Of a DNA stretch of 64,000 nucleotides, positions 24,122-34,962 are shown piece after piece. The stretch is from NCBI RefSeq assembly GCF_033958435.1, contig NC_134146.1:29906501-29970500 (forward strand). The letters are read 5' to 3'. The first letter of the stretch is position 1. Each line of letters opens with the position of its first letter. Position numbers and translations under genes: made by a program. Under the pieces are notes generated by a model. That model was not told the DNA's origin and searched no databases. It worked only from the letters and a program-made list of their open reading frames with translations. The DNA comes from Carettochelys insculpta (Eukaryota > Chordata > Testudines > Carettochelyidae).

Positions 24122-25575
24122 GTGACTGACGACACCCTGCTTCTGGCACTGGAAGCAGACATCATGGACACTGTTGCCCACCTCATCTGCACGGTCACTG
24201 CAGCTGCCCCCCTCCTCCTCAGGAGACAGAATGCCCCTCCCCCCAGGATGTGGAACACCCCAGCTTGCACCCCACCACCACCTGGCACTCTAGCACCCAT
24301 GGAGCCACCCCAGCGGTGCAGTCTGATGGGAGCGACTGGTGCTGAGGCAATGGGATGATGCCAACTGGCTGCGAAACTTCTGCATAACCCAGGACACCTT
24401 CCATAAGCTATGCCACTGGCTGGCACCTGCACTGAGGCACCAGAACACCACCATGCAGCCCACACTCCCCCTTGAGAAGTGGGTTGTGATAGCGATATGG
24501 AAACTGACCACCCTGGACTCCCACCACTCAGTGGGGCACCAGTTCAGGGTGGGCAAGGCCACCATTGGAGCAGTCCTCATGGAGATAAGCTGGGCCTAGG
24601 GCATACCCCCAACACTGGGAGTGGGGAGGGGGGTCCCTGGGCATGGGGACACCCTGGGGCTGCTGGCTGGGAGGGGACACAGGTATCCGTGGAGGCTGCT
24701 GGCTGGGAGAAGACATGCAGACTTCTGGGGTATGCTGTCCAGGAAGGGAATGGGAGGGACACTAGCTGGGAACATCCCACTGCACCCTCACGAGAGCACA
24801 TGGCCTCCCTCCCATGCAGGTTGTCCGCACCATAAATGTTATGCTCCTGCACCAGGTCATCCATGTTGGGGACCTGGACATGGTTGTCAGGGGTTTTTCC
24901 TTGCTGGGGTTCCCAAATTAGCTTTGGTGCCCTGGATGGGAAGCACTTCCCCATCTACACCCCGCCACACAGCGCTGGCCGTATATCAACCAGAAGGGTG
25001 ACCACTCCGTAGTCCTCCAGGCCATTGTGGATCACAAAGGCAAGTTCATGGACAGCTATGTCAGCTGGGCAGGGCAAACCCATGATGCCAGGGTCTTCCA
25101 CAATTCCAGCCTGTGCCAGCGTATGGAGGCTGGCACCTTCACCCCACAGCAGGAGCTGGCGGTTGGGGACACCACCATTCCACTGTGCATGGTCGCGGAT
25201 GCAGCATGCCTTCTACTCCCATAGTTGATGCAGCCCTATACCAGCCACCTTGACCACAGCTGGGAGGCCTTCAACACTCACCCCAATCAGGTCTGGCACA
25301 TGGTCGAACGGGCCTTTGGGCACCTCAAGGAGTGGTGGCAGTGTCTCCTCACCTGTCTCGAGGTTGGGGTGTGCAATGTCCCACAGGTGGTGAGAACCTG
25401 GTGTGACCTCCACAACATCGTGGAGGGCAAGGAGAATGCATACATCCAGAGGTGGGCAGCTGAGGTCGCCACAGGGTTCAAGCAGCTGGCCAATGTCGCC
25501 AGGTGCCAGGCAAACTGCAATGGGGTCTGGATCTGGGAGGACCTCTGGGTGAGCCTAGCCCCTGGGCCACACTGA
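24122..25575 (+). pseudogene. PIF/Harbinger DDE transposase, copy 1 (HARBI1-like)
   Basis: The N-terminal part (24122-24358) is proline-rich. The helix-turn-helix region follows at 24339-24584 ('WLRNFCITQDTFHKLCHWL', 'SVGHQFRVGKATIGAV'). An apparent 235-bp intron (24585-24819) ends in 'ccatgcag', and its donor now reads 'gag|ataagc', one base from a normal GTAAGC. The catalytic core has all three acidic residues: Asp in 'ALDGKHFPI' (24935-24937), Asp in 'VADAAC' (25198-25200) and Glu in 'VERAFGHLKEWW' (25306-25308). It also has the family motif 'HDARVFHNSSL'. Defects are a frame change before 24339, others near 24920 and 24985, stops near 24917 and at 25222-25224 (Trp to stop), and the donor change. 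It once acted in the nucleus to cut and paste the element. Confidence 0.85.
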
Positions 25576-25742
25576 ACCCCACTGACACCCACCCCCTCCA
25601 TACATCTACCCCACACCACATGCACCACCACCACTACCATTGTACTCACGCATCCCCCCATGAGACTACCAGACACGGGCATTGGTGTGCAATAAACCTT
25701 TATAATTATGAACCACAACCCAGTGCTTGTGCAAACATGCAA

Positions 25743-26993
25743 CTATTTACAATGAGAGGTGGGGGGGGCCAACCATGTATGCCGTTGGGCTGGGAGGAGC
25801 CTGAACTGGGAGGGCTGCGGGTAGGGGCCTGAACTGGGAGGGGCACTTAGGGATGGGGGTTGTGGGCCAAGAGCCCCATCAGCCCCAGGATCCCCATCCC
25901 CGCCAGGTGTGAGTTCCACAGTGGGGCTGGGATGGGGCAGGGAGCACTGGAAGGTGGCCAGCGGCGGGGCGGGGGAGGTGCACAGAGGACCAGGAGCTGG
26001 GCTACATTGCCCACCTGCTCCTTCAGGGTCCCATGGATGCCCCCCCGGGCAGGACGTCAGCTGGTCCCATGCCTCCCTCCGCCATGCCAGGTCAGCCTCC
26101 TCCAACTGGAGGTGCCACTCAGTCAGTTCAGCCTGATGGAGGCTGGCAGTGTTGTCCTCCCTGTGCTGCTGTGGTCTCTGGCTGTGGGCATGGTGCATCA
26201 GTGACACTGGACGTGCCTGGCGTTTGTCTGCTGTCTCCAGGGGGCTTTCAAGAACGACCAAGGCCGATGGCTGTGCGAGTCCTCGATTGCTGCACCTGGA
26301 AGTGGGGACAGATGGTGTGTCAGTCCCCAATCAGGACCCCAGGACCCCATGCCCCTGGTACTGCATCCCCCTAGCCCCCCAGGACCCCGTTTCTGCCATT
26401 TCCCTGGGGCCCCATCCCCTCTGGGGGCCCATCCCCCCAGAGCCTGGACATGGCAGGCGTGGCATCCATGCAGTGTAAGGTGCAGCCAGGGGTTCCCCCC
26501 CAAATGGGACTATCCTCAGGTGTGGGCTGGCCCGCGTACATCCCACTGTGCATCTGGGTGCCTGGAGCTGTCCACAGGTCCAGGTGTTGGCTGGTGCGGG
26601 CGGGCACCCAGGGCATGCTGTGGGCCATGGCTGGTGAGGGTGTCTGGCCCTGGGCCTCCAGGCCCATGCATGGCCCACTCATGGCTGTACCACCCTCACC
26701 CTGCCAGCCGGGGTCCCAGCCCTGCCATGCACTTACCAGGGGGGTCCCTTGATGACCTCTGGTGACGCCCAGCTCCCCGTGGCCCAGCTGGACGACTGCA
26801 AGGGGACGACAATGATGAGGTCACCCTCCTTGCTGGACCAATGCCAGGTGGTGTCCGCCCCCTGGCTCAGGCTGGCTGGCCCTGGCTCCTCAAGCCCCTC
26901 CCAATCAGGCTGCTCTGCAGAGGTGTCCAAGACCACAGGGGGTGGGGAGCTGTTTACTGCCAGTAGCACCCTCTGCTGGCAGCGAGATCTCAT
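25743..26993 (-). pseudogene. Harbinger accessory (Myb-like) gene remnant, copy 1
   Basis: Minus-strand open frames at 26733-26993 (acidic, with 'EQPDWEGLEEPGPAS') and 25743-26330 (with the helical 'LTEWHLQLEEADLAWRREAW' and a Pro/Ser-rich C-terminus) have the composition of the middle and end of the Myb/SANT protein that Harbinger elements encode opposite the transposase. That protein carries the transposase to the nucleus and to its DNA sites. No SANT-like DNA-binding domain is visible, and only about 100 bp remain before the element end, so the front of the gene appears deleted. The segment between the two frames may have been an intron. Confidence 0.55.
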
Positions 26994-28394
26994 GCAGCTA
27001 TGCTAATGAGCCACGAGAATATGCTAATGAGCAGCCATTTGTAATTATGAGACTGCTCACTAGCATGAAGCTGCTGGCAGGATGTCCCCATGTAGACCCA
27101 TGTAGTCTTCTAAGAGCCCAGTAAGCAGTGGAAGTGTTGGTAGTGCTGCTAGGCAATATTGACCTCTGATTGTATGGCAAATTCTCTTGTTTGGCACCAG
27201 TCAGTCCTTCCTGATGGTGCTGAACTAGAGAGGTTCAACCTTGATCTGAAAAGGTAAAAAGGCTTTCTCTTGATACTGTCTCAACCACATTTCCATCAGC
27301 AGACATCTCTGGGAAATGTTTTTCAGTTGAATTCAGGCCAGCCTTACAAATTTATTAAACAACCTTTTATTACAGTATACTTATAAACCAACAGTGAAGC
27401 CTCTGAATGTTTGTGGTTTTACAAAACTGCACACGCATTTTCTCCTGAATAAACTGTACTCTGAGTAAGGAAAAACATCTTGCAAAACTCCACACTTGAG
27501 AAGAAACTAAGTTAGAAAGTTATGAGTCAGCGACTCTAATTCAGCATAAGAAACTTCAGAATACTTAAAATGGGCTTATTCAGAAATGCAGCTCAGATTT
27601 CTATTTAATAGAATGAAATGGTTAGAAATTTAGATCATCATTCAAATTTTCAAGCACAGAGTTTCAGGAACTCAAGTGCAATTTGGGTTTAAAGCACAAA
27701 TTAAAACACCAATGAAAACATAGAAACTAATTCTGCTCTCAAATACAACTGTGAACCTCATGGATTTGATGTTACCAATGGAAATGATTGTCCCATTAGT
27801 GATGAATTCTGCCTTCAGTTGATTTCAGAGGCATTACACTGCTAGTGCAAAAAGCAGAATAATCTGCATCTGCCAAATTACCTGGTCTTGGAGGAAGTCC
27901 CCTTACAGCTGGTTATGGCACTCAGTCTTAAATGGATCCCATGTCCAACTCTCAACCAGTAGAAGTCGCAGAGGAGCTGCAGTTGTTATTGCAGATCACA
28001 GGCTAGTGCAGCAGTAGTGGACAGGCAATATGGCACCTTGTAGCCCTTCCAGTAGCTCTCGGGGTGGGTTTCATTCATTCAAATATGGGATACTTGCCTA
28101 ATATCTGATTTCTTAGACCAGAACTTTCACACCTCAAGTGCTAGGCACTTAGATCCATACTTAACCCCTTAAAAAAAGGGCCTGATCCTCAAAAAGAAAC
28201 TGCTCTCCAGCATTTCTCATTGCCTGTGATAAGAACTGAGGGTGCACAGGACCTCTGAATATCTGGTAATTTTTTACCAAAAGTCAAATTATGGAACCAG
28301 GTGACTACCCATAGGCACTGCAGCTTGAACGTAATGCACTTTTTTTTAAGCAGCAGCGAGGGAACTGAGCTTATTTTTACTATTCCCACTCACT

Positions 28395-28540
28395 ACAGCA
28401 GTGCCTAAGGGCCAGCAAAGAATGGGAGCCCATTGTGCTAAGCTGTGTTCAGTCCTGGAGCAGGAGATGGTCCTTGCCCTGAAGAGCTCACAATCTGACT
28501 AGACCAGACGGGTGTAGGGTGGGAAAAGAGATAGACAGCA
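28395..28540 (+). repeat. Old amniote interspersed repeat fragment
   Basis: 'gagcccattgtgctaagctg' and 'gatggtccttgccctgaaga' then 'gctcacaatctgactagacc' follow a repeat widespread in turtles and other amniotes. I recall the wording but not the official name. It ends close to the MITE beginning at 28551. Confidence 0.45.
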
Positions 28541-28550
28541 TGAGGAAGAA

Positions 28551-28761
28551 GGGGCTTTCAAAGTGAGGAGGTCCTTTCAAAAGGCACCCCCCCCCGTCTA
28601 TATGGGCGGCGTGCGTTCCAAAAGCAGCACTTTCGAATCACATGCATCTGCCATTATGCTAATGAGGCACTGTATATTCATGTCAATGCCTCATTAGCAT
28701 CTTCTGAACTGCCTCATTAACATGTCCCCTCCGAAAGGAGAGGGCTAGTGTAAATACAGCC
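28551..28761. mobile_element. MITE, right half only
   Basis: Contains facing 'atgctaatgaggcactg' and 'tgcctcattagcat' blocks and the terminal 'gctagtgtaaatacagcc' at 28761, but lacks the matching left terminus. Instead it starts abruptly at 'gaaggggctttcaaagtg', which in complete copies (31727-32164) is the centre of the palindrome. It is therefore half an element, lost at the dyad centre. Confidence 0.65.
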
Positions 28762-28958
28762 CTTAACTGCACCTATTTCAAAATAGTTATTTCAAAATAG
28801 ATGCCACTCCTCCTGCAATGAGGTTTACCAATTTTGAAATAAAGTCCCCGCTATTTCAAATTTAATTTGAAATAGCGCATGCACAGTACAGATGACAGCA
28901 AAGCTATTTTGAACTAATAGCGGTGATATTGAAAGAACTTGGCTGCGTGGACATAGCC
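28762..28958. mobile_element. MITE fragment abutting the previous one
   Basis: Directly follows the element ending at 28761. It holds repeated 'atttcaaaatag' blocks, 'cactcctcctgcaatgagg' (also at 33-53) and ends 'gcgtggacatagcc'. The left terminus is missing. It is the same subfamily as the piece at 1-190. Confidence 0.55.
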
Positions 28959-29604
28959 TGTGTGTGTTCATTCTTAAGCAGGCATAAACTCAAAAGGGAA
29001 GGAAAAAGAAGCGAAAAGGGATTGAGCTGGAAAGGAGAATGTAAGAGGGGCATTTGAGGTGAAGTGGAGGTGAAAAGACCATAGGGAAGCAGCAGATTGG
29101 AGCAAGCAGTCAATTAGCACAAGATGACAAAGAGCTCAGTCGACAATATAGGAAGTTCTCTGAATGCCCAAAGACCACTCCTTAATCTTGCCAGCCAGAA
29201 TCTGTGGCAGTCTTATCTCCGCAGAGTTTATTCTTCCCAAAGCCTGATGGGTAGGGGAGCAGGGAGCAGGGGGTCAGAGTGGTCCTAGAAAGAGAGTGTA
29301 CAGGTAGGAGATCTCCGGTGAACAGATCTGGTTACAGGGGATGCAAGGGTGAAGTGCACCCTTCGTTAACAGAGTGCTACAGCTAAACCATTGGTATGTC
29401 TTCGCTCTTCAGAGATATAGATATTACTATAATTCTGGAATGCTACTGGCTATGTCATACGAAAGGTCAGTATGTGCTCTTGCCTTTATTATAACCAAGT
29501 TTCCATCCTCTCTTTTGGTATGAAGCTGCCAACACGACCACAAAATTATCAAGACAGAAAAAAACAAAACAAAACATGGAGGCAGTGCTGAAGGGATCAT
29601 AGAG

Positions 29605-30196
29605 CAGAGGTGGACAGTCATTTTTGATGGGAGGGGCGCTCCAAAAATTTGGTAAGTAGTCAAGGGTTGAACTCTTCCATGATATTCATAGACAATGTGC
29701 AACATCTAGGATGGAGGCTGGGCACAGAAGGGAGCTCAGGGTGCAGATGAGGGTGTGCGGTGTCAGTGGGGACTTGTGACTGGGGCAGAGGATTGTGATG
29801 CAGGAAAGGATGCAGGATATGGGAGGGAGTATGGGTACAGGTGGAGGAGAGAATTCTGACTTGGAGGAGGAGTGCAGGTGTGAGGGGCTGGGATGCCAGA
29901 GGCAGGCTATGGCTGGGACCTCCTAGCCAGCAGGCCAGTAGCTGCCTCAGGCAGGCTCCCTCTCTGCCCTGGCCCTGCACACTGCTTGTGCATCTCTGAA
30001 TGCCACCATGAGTATGGGGGAAGACTGGCGAGGCTTCGTGCACTATCTGCCCTGAAAACAGGCAGTTCCTATTGGCAAGTTTCAGGCCAATGAGAGCTGT
30101 GAGATTGTGCTGGGGTCTCCCTCCCCTTGCTCGAGATGGCACTCAGAGACACATAGACCCCCGCAGCCAACTGCTCTGAATGGCATATAGGTCCTG
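29605..30196. mobile_element. hAT-type MITE, 592 bp, perfect 8-bp TSD
   Basis: Starts 'cagaggtggacagtc' and ends 'gtcctg', flanked by 'tcatagag' at 29597-29604 and 30197-30204. The interior is GC-rich with stuttering 'gggtgcagatgagggtgtg'-like text and gives long but meaningless frames on both strands (for example 29660-30142). It shares wording with the repeat at 4470-5260 in the opposite orientation. Confidence 0.75.
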
Positions 30197-31726
30197 TCAT
30201 AGAGGGATGAGGTACTACATTTAAAGAAAAACAAGAGCAAAACATAGTTATACCATACTTTGGCCTCTTCTGTATAATATTTATAGACTTCTTAATATAA
30301 ATCAGAACCCTACCATGGGGTTAAGGAGTGGGGTCTTGGTATTCTTAACTCTAGTCACACATGTAAACATTAGATCATAATTTGACATTTTGCTGACCTG
30401 TTTCTTTTAAAGTGAGGGTGCACATCGATAAATTATAAACTACAAAACAGTTCGGTTTATGGAATGTCACAAATGAGAGTTAAAACATAAGGTTGTCAAA
30501 TACAGCAGAACTGTGCTCGTTCACATTCATGACTGGATAGTCTATTGAGAATTTCTAAATATTGCAAATTATTGGTTATGAAAACAAATATATTTAACAG
30601 AAGCAACCAAAGTTACTGAATCACAAAATGTAATTTTTCATTTGTTTTGATATAAACAGTTTGGCAGGGATGGGAGAGTTACGTAGGCAATAGGTCAGAT
30701 ACAGTAATACATTTTTCGAAGACCATATTGTAAAATTAATGAAATCTTAGCAATAAGGAACCTGGTGGTCAAATCTTTGCAGAGATGTAAGACAAGACTT
30801 AGTGTCAGCTACTTTTATCTCTCTACTGTGTACAACAGTAGTTTGCCCATTACCATGGCAACTGTGTGCTAATAAAGTTATATATAGCATACCTCCTATT
30901 CATTGGGATTTTGGAGTGGGGTATTTGATGGTGTGATCAGGTTTGCAGATTAGAGAAATTTAAACTAACAAGATTCTACAGAATTTTGAAATCAGAGTAA
31001 ACTCTGAGTAAACTGAATTTGGTTTGTTTTCCCTTCTCCCCAGCTGCGATTTACTCCAAAGCCATTGAATTCAATGGGAGTCTTTCTATTGACTTGAGTG
31101 GTCATTGGAATGTGCTTTTGAAGGAAATGTCATCACCGTGTTTCTTTCAGGGAAACATTTGGTTCTATTTGTCAGATGTAACCCAACAGTGACTTTGTTA
31201 AAAAACATGGTTTATTATAACTTAGAAGTCCACAAATCAACAGCTTGGCTCACACTCAACTAGCCCGCCAGTGCCAGGCTCCTGGGACAGTCAGGATAGC
31301 TGGTTCTGCTCTTAATGGACCTAACAAAATATTCATCCCTTGGGGTCTCCTGGGGGTGGGGGCAGGCCTCATTATCTCTCTTATATAAGCCCAGGCTCTC
31401 TCCAGTAACAATGTAACCTTTTGGCATAAAGCCATTCTTAACAAGCAGGAAAGATGTGTCCAACATTACTTCACTGAACCTACATACTGTGCATGGCTGG
31501 AATACGGGCAGGCTGTTTTCTTGGCTCCTCCAGTCAAACAACAATAAAATGCGCAATCAAGTAAAATCTTGGCAAAATTATTGAATACATTGCTGACACT
31601 GCCAGAATTTACCCCATTTATCCCAGAGCTGAATCTGGCCCATGCTGTTTTCAGAAGACAAGAGATGCAGAAATAGGCAATGGAAGTACACAGAACTTGT
31701 TTGCAGGAAGATTTTGGAATCACCAT

Positions 31727-32164
31727 GGCTGGGTCTACACATGACCCTTCCTTTCGGGAGGGGCATGTTAATGAGCAGGTTCAAAATATGCTAATGAGGC
31801 GCTGCAATGAATATGCAGTGCCTCATTAGCATAATGGCGGCCGCAGCGATTCAAAAGTGCAGCTTTTCAAATTGTGCGCTGACCGTAGAGACAGGACCTT
31901 CAAAAAGGACCCCCCCTCAGTTTTCGAAAGCCCTTCTTCCTATTTGGTGATCAGAAGAAGGGCTTTCGAAAACTGAGAGTGGTCCTTTCGGAAGGTCCTG
32001 TCTCCACGGGCGGCGCGCGATTCGAAAAGCTGCACTTTCTAATCGCTGCGGCCACCATTATGCTAATGAGGTGCTGCATGCTCATTGCAGTGCCTCATTA
32101 GCATATTTCGAACCTGCTCATTAACATGCCCTTTCGAAAGGAAGGGGCACGTGTAGACCCAGCC
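31727..32164. mobile_element. Full palindromic PIF/Harbinger-type MITE, TSD CAT
   Basis: 438 bp from 'ggctgggtctacac' to 'gtgtagacccagcc', flanked by 'cat' on each side (31724-31726, 32165-32167). The whole element is a near-perfect inverted repeat with the dyad near 31953. From the outside inwards each arm carries 'cctttcg', 'atgttaatgagcag', 'atgctaatgagg', a 'gcggccgc'-like block and 'ttttcgaaagcccttctt'. The RNA could form a hairpin of about 200 bp. Confidence 0.85.
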
Positions 32165-32354
32165 CATGGGTCTCTTATTACTGAATTATTTTTCAACTCT
32201 GCTTGATGAGATATCAAAATGTTATACAGGTGACCAGATGATACTAAATATAATATTTTTATTTCCAGTGAATTCTCCCCAGCCAGAAAGCTCATCACCT
32301 AATACATTATTTTGTTAGTAAGTGCTACATGACTGGGTTTTTTTTTTGATAGAA

Positions 32355-32385
32355 TAAAGACTAACACAGCTACCTCTCTGTCACT
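32355..32385 (-). repeat. Retroposon end fragment
   Basis: 'aagactaacacagctacctc' after a T-run is the inverted complement of the start of the 'tagccgtgttagtct' retroposon family seen at 14448 and 36000. Very short. Confidence 0.35.
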
Positions 32386-32739
32386 CTCCCCAACCACGTG
32401 CTAGAAATGGGATGCAGCTAAATTCAAATACATTTCTAAAAACAAATGAAGGGTAGGGGTTCAAAGGCATTCCTTGCTGGCCTATCTTTGCTCCTGCTGC
32501 GGTCATGTGGGAGGATGAGGTTACACTATGAAGGTTCACCATGCAAAGGCCTCCTGAACTAAGATGCAATGGTAGAGTGTCTTAAAGGTATATCATATGT
32601 AAGCATAGGTAAGGATCAAGGCAATATATAAGGATATGGAATGGGGTCAGGGTCTACAGTCTTAAAAGCTTCAAACATACAGTGTCACCTTATTATCACT
32701 CTACACCTCAGAAGTAAGTAATGTAAAGATATTCTGTAA

Positions 32740-33445
32740 GGGTACGTCTACACTTACTGGGACATTGATCCATTCAGTGTCAATCTTCCAAAGTCCAATT
32801 TCACGGTGTCATGGGGTCCAGGGGCTCCCAGGCTCTGCACCCTATCAGCAGGCAGGAGTGACTCTCACTCAGCAGGAGAACAGCAGGTTTATTAGCCAAC
32901 AGGGCACAGCATCATACAGAGGAGTCAGTACAGCAGGCAGAGACAGACATTCCAATTCATGCTGGGGAGAGGAGGCCCAGAGGGGTCCCCCCGAGCCAGG
33001 GTCTTGACCCCTCCTTTGTCTCTTCTCTCTCTCTCTCTCAGCCCAGACTTTCCAACTCCTAGTTCCAATTCAAAAACCCTCAGGCTCCACCTCCCGCTTT
33101 GTCTGCAGTCCAGAGGTGTCACTTTGTCGCTTAGGTTACCCTCAGCAGAAGCCCCATACCCTCTGTGAGCCCCCCCCCACCACACACACGTATCTCCCAC
33201 TACATCACACACACAGGTCTGGTAAAGGCACACAAAAATCAATCTCTCTGCAGTCGGCAGTCGCCCCCTGTACTCCTGCTCTTGCAAGGAGTAAGGGAGG
33301 TCAAGGGGAGACATGCTCCTGCTGACCTCCTTCAGTGAGGGCAGACTTAACAGTCAACTGCTGATATGTTAATCCTAGCTATGCAATTGCCACAGCTAGA
33401 ATTGTGTATCAGCAGTCAAGTGTAAGGTCTAATGTAGATCAAGCC
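32740..33445. mobile_element. Harbinger-type MITE split by an LTR
   Basis: Left part 32740-32806 starts 'gggtacgtctacactta'. Right part 33344-33445 ends 'aatgtagatcaagcc' and includes the fold-back 'ctgctgatatg..gtatcagcag'. The two parts make a coherent element of about 170 bp once the LTR at 32807-33343 is removed. The flanking triplets are taa and gaa. It resembles the subterminal sequence of the element at 34597. Confidence 0.55.
32807..33343 (-). mobile_element. Solo LTR of an endogenous retrovirus-like element
   Basis: 537 bp starting TG and ending CA. On the minus strand it shows a polyadenylation signal (plus 'tttatt', 32888-32893), followed by a short GC-rich R/U5-like stretch ending '..ccccatgaca', and a GA-rich U3 containing (ga)n at about 33018-33039. 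No primer-binding site, gag, pol or env lies beside it, which fits recombination between two LTRs. I could not find matching direct repeats at the ends, so the exact edges are soft. The retroviral genus cannot be told from the LTR alone. Confidence 0.65.
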
Positions 33446-34317
33446 GAAGTGATCAGGCACCATATGTTAATAGTTTCTCAAATCATTCTGAACAAACTGA
33501 GCAGCAGAGGTGCCCCACTATAATTGTTGCTCTATGTCTTGCTAAAGGAGAATACTAGAATCAAACACTACAATGTGAGCTTTATCCAGTCAAACTTCAT
33601 GATCCATACTGTTTCCAAAGCAGATAGCAATATCACCCAGTAGTCCCATATCAGCAGATGAATTTTTAGATACCACTATAGTCCTTTACACCATAACAAA
33701 CATTGCTTTAAAGCTGGACAAATGGAAGAGACAATGAAAGGCATACGAACTGTAAATGACACCATATGCCAGACTCTGTCTCTCCTATATGAAAGAAGAA
33801 ATAATTTCCCCCCAACCACTATATAAAAATAAAATAAAACAAAAAAAAAAACACAAAGAGCAATCTGGCTTGCATGTTTACTTTGTTGTGTGCCTCATTA
33901 GATCTGTATTTTCTTCTTTTTTTAACTGACCATGACAGACTTCTAAGTAAGATCAGCACACATTAACATTCTACATTCACTTTTAAAAGATCTCCCTGGG
34001 AGTGAACGCAAATGATCTGCCTCTTTGTGAGAGTAGGTGGCAATGCTAATAAACCACTGCATGATTTTAATTATCCTCTTCATCAAATGCATGTAAAATT
34101 CCCCAAGTCAAATGATTCCAAACCAACAATTGCATAATAGAAATCAGTTTTTCCTTATAGAAACATGATTCCAAAAGAAATGAGTTACTGTTCATGCAAA
34201 CAGATGAAAAATCTATTTTTCTTTCACAACACAAATACTCTGCATTGTTACTCTTGTCTAAAAAAAAATTCTGTGATTTAGTTTTAGTAGCTCTGGAGCT
34301 GCTATGTATATTGCCAC

Positions 34318-34430
34318 AATCAGGGCCTGATTCTGATCTCACTTGCACTAAGGCAAAACATTGGTAAATCCAATGAAGTCAATGGAGTTAGACCAATGTA
34401 AAGTACTTTAATTCTGTTCCTAATTTTGGT
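34318..34430. repeat. Old palindromic repeat ('gggcctgattctgatctcac')
   Basis: 'gggcctgattctgatctcac', then 'caatgaagtcaatggagtta' and 'accaatgtaaag' follow an old repeat very common in turtles, birds and crocodilians. It is the best copy in the window of the 'gaagtcaatgga' family (others near 10480, 15930, 39375, 47965, 53965). Confidence 0.5.
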
Positions 34431-34962
34431 CTGCATTTCTTCTTGCCCCTCATATATCTAATATTGTCCTTGGCTAGACTTCTGAAATGTAAAACCATGG
34501 AATAATGTAAGATTTTTAAAGTTCTGCATATGATTAAAATCTTTATTTTACTCTATGATATTTTACAGATATGTTTTTAAAATGGGTGTCAACTAAGGGT
34601 ATGTCTACACTTGGGAATAAAGTCAAATTTATTAAAGCCAACTTATTAACACTAGATTTTATAAAGTCAAATTTGAGTGTCCAAAACTGCTCCCAAAGTT
34701 GACTTAGTGTGCCCCCATCAGGTAGCCTAAGTTCGAATGTGGCAGCAGTGCATTAGGGGCACCTACCCCACAGTTCCTGCAGACCAATTGCATTTTGGGA
34801 TTCTGTTCCAGTGTCTTGTGGGAAAAAAAAGTCACCACAAGTGGTTGTAGATTTCTAACGTCATCATCCCAGACTTCCCTCACTTCCCACTAAAAAGAAA
34901 CTGACAAGGGAATTTTCATGCTGCTTTTACATTAACTGCCACCCTCCATTACAAAGAATAAC

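Larger units (their letters stand above)
23773..27103 (+). mobile_element. Autonomous-type PIF/Harbinger element, copy 1 (inactive)
   Basis: About 3.3 kb bounded by 'gcttgtgtctacacagggg' on the left and 'gtccccatgtagacccatg' on the right, imperfect inverted ends of the same type as the MITEs. It contains a plus-strand DDE transposase (24122-25575) facing a minus-strand accessory gene remnant (25743-26993), the usual convergent layout of PIF/Harbinger. The right end repeats 'atgctaatgag' twice (27000-27035), the block that marks the MITEs. It is much more GC-rich than the flanking intron. A target duplication could not be fixed because the outermost bases have drifted. Confidence 0.8.

Noticed and set aside
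23770..24465. 231-codon open frame on the minus strand
   Set aside because: It runs antisense to the N-terminal part of the Harbinger transposase in GC-rich DNA. The plus-strand frame matches a known family while this one has no recognisable domain.
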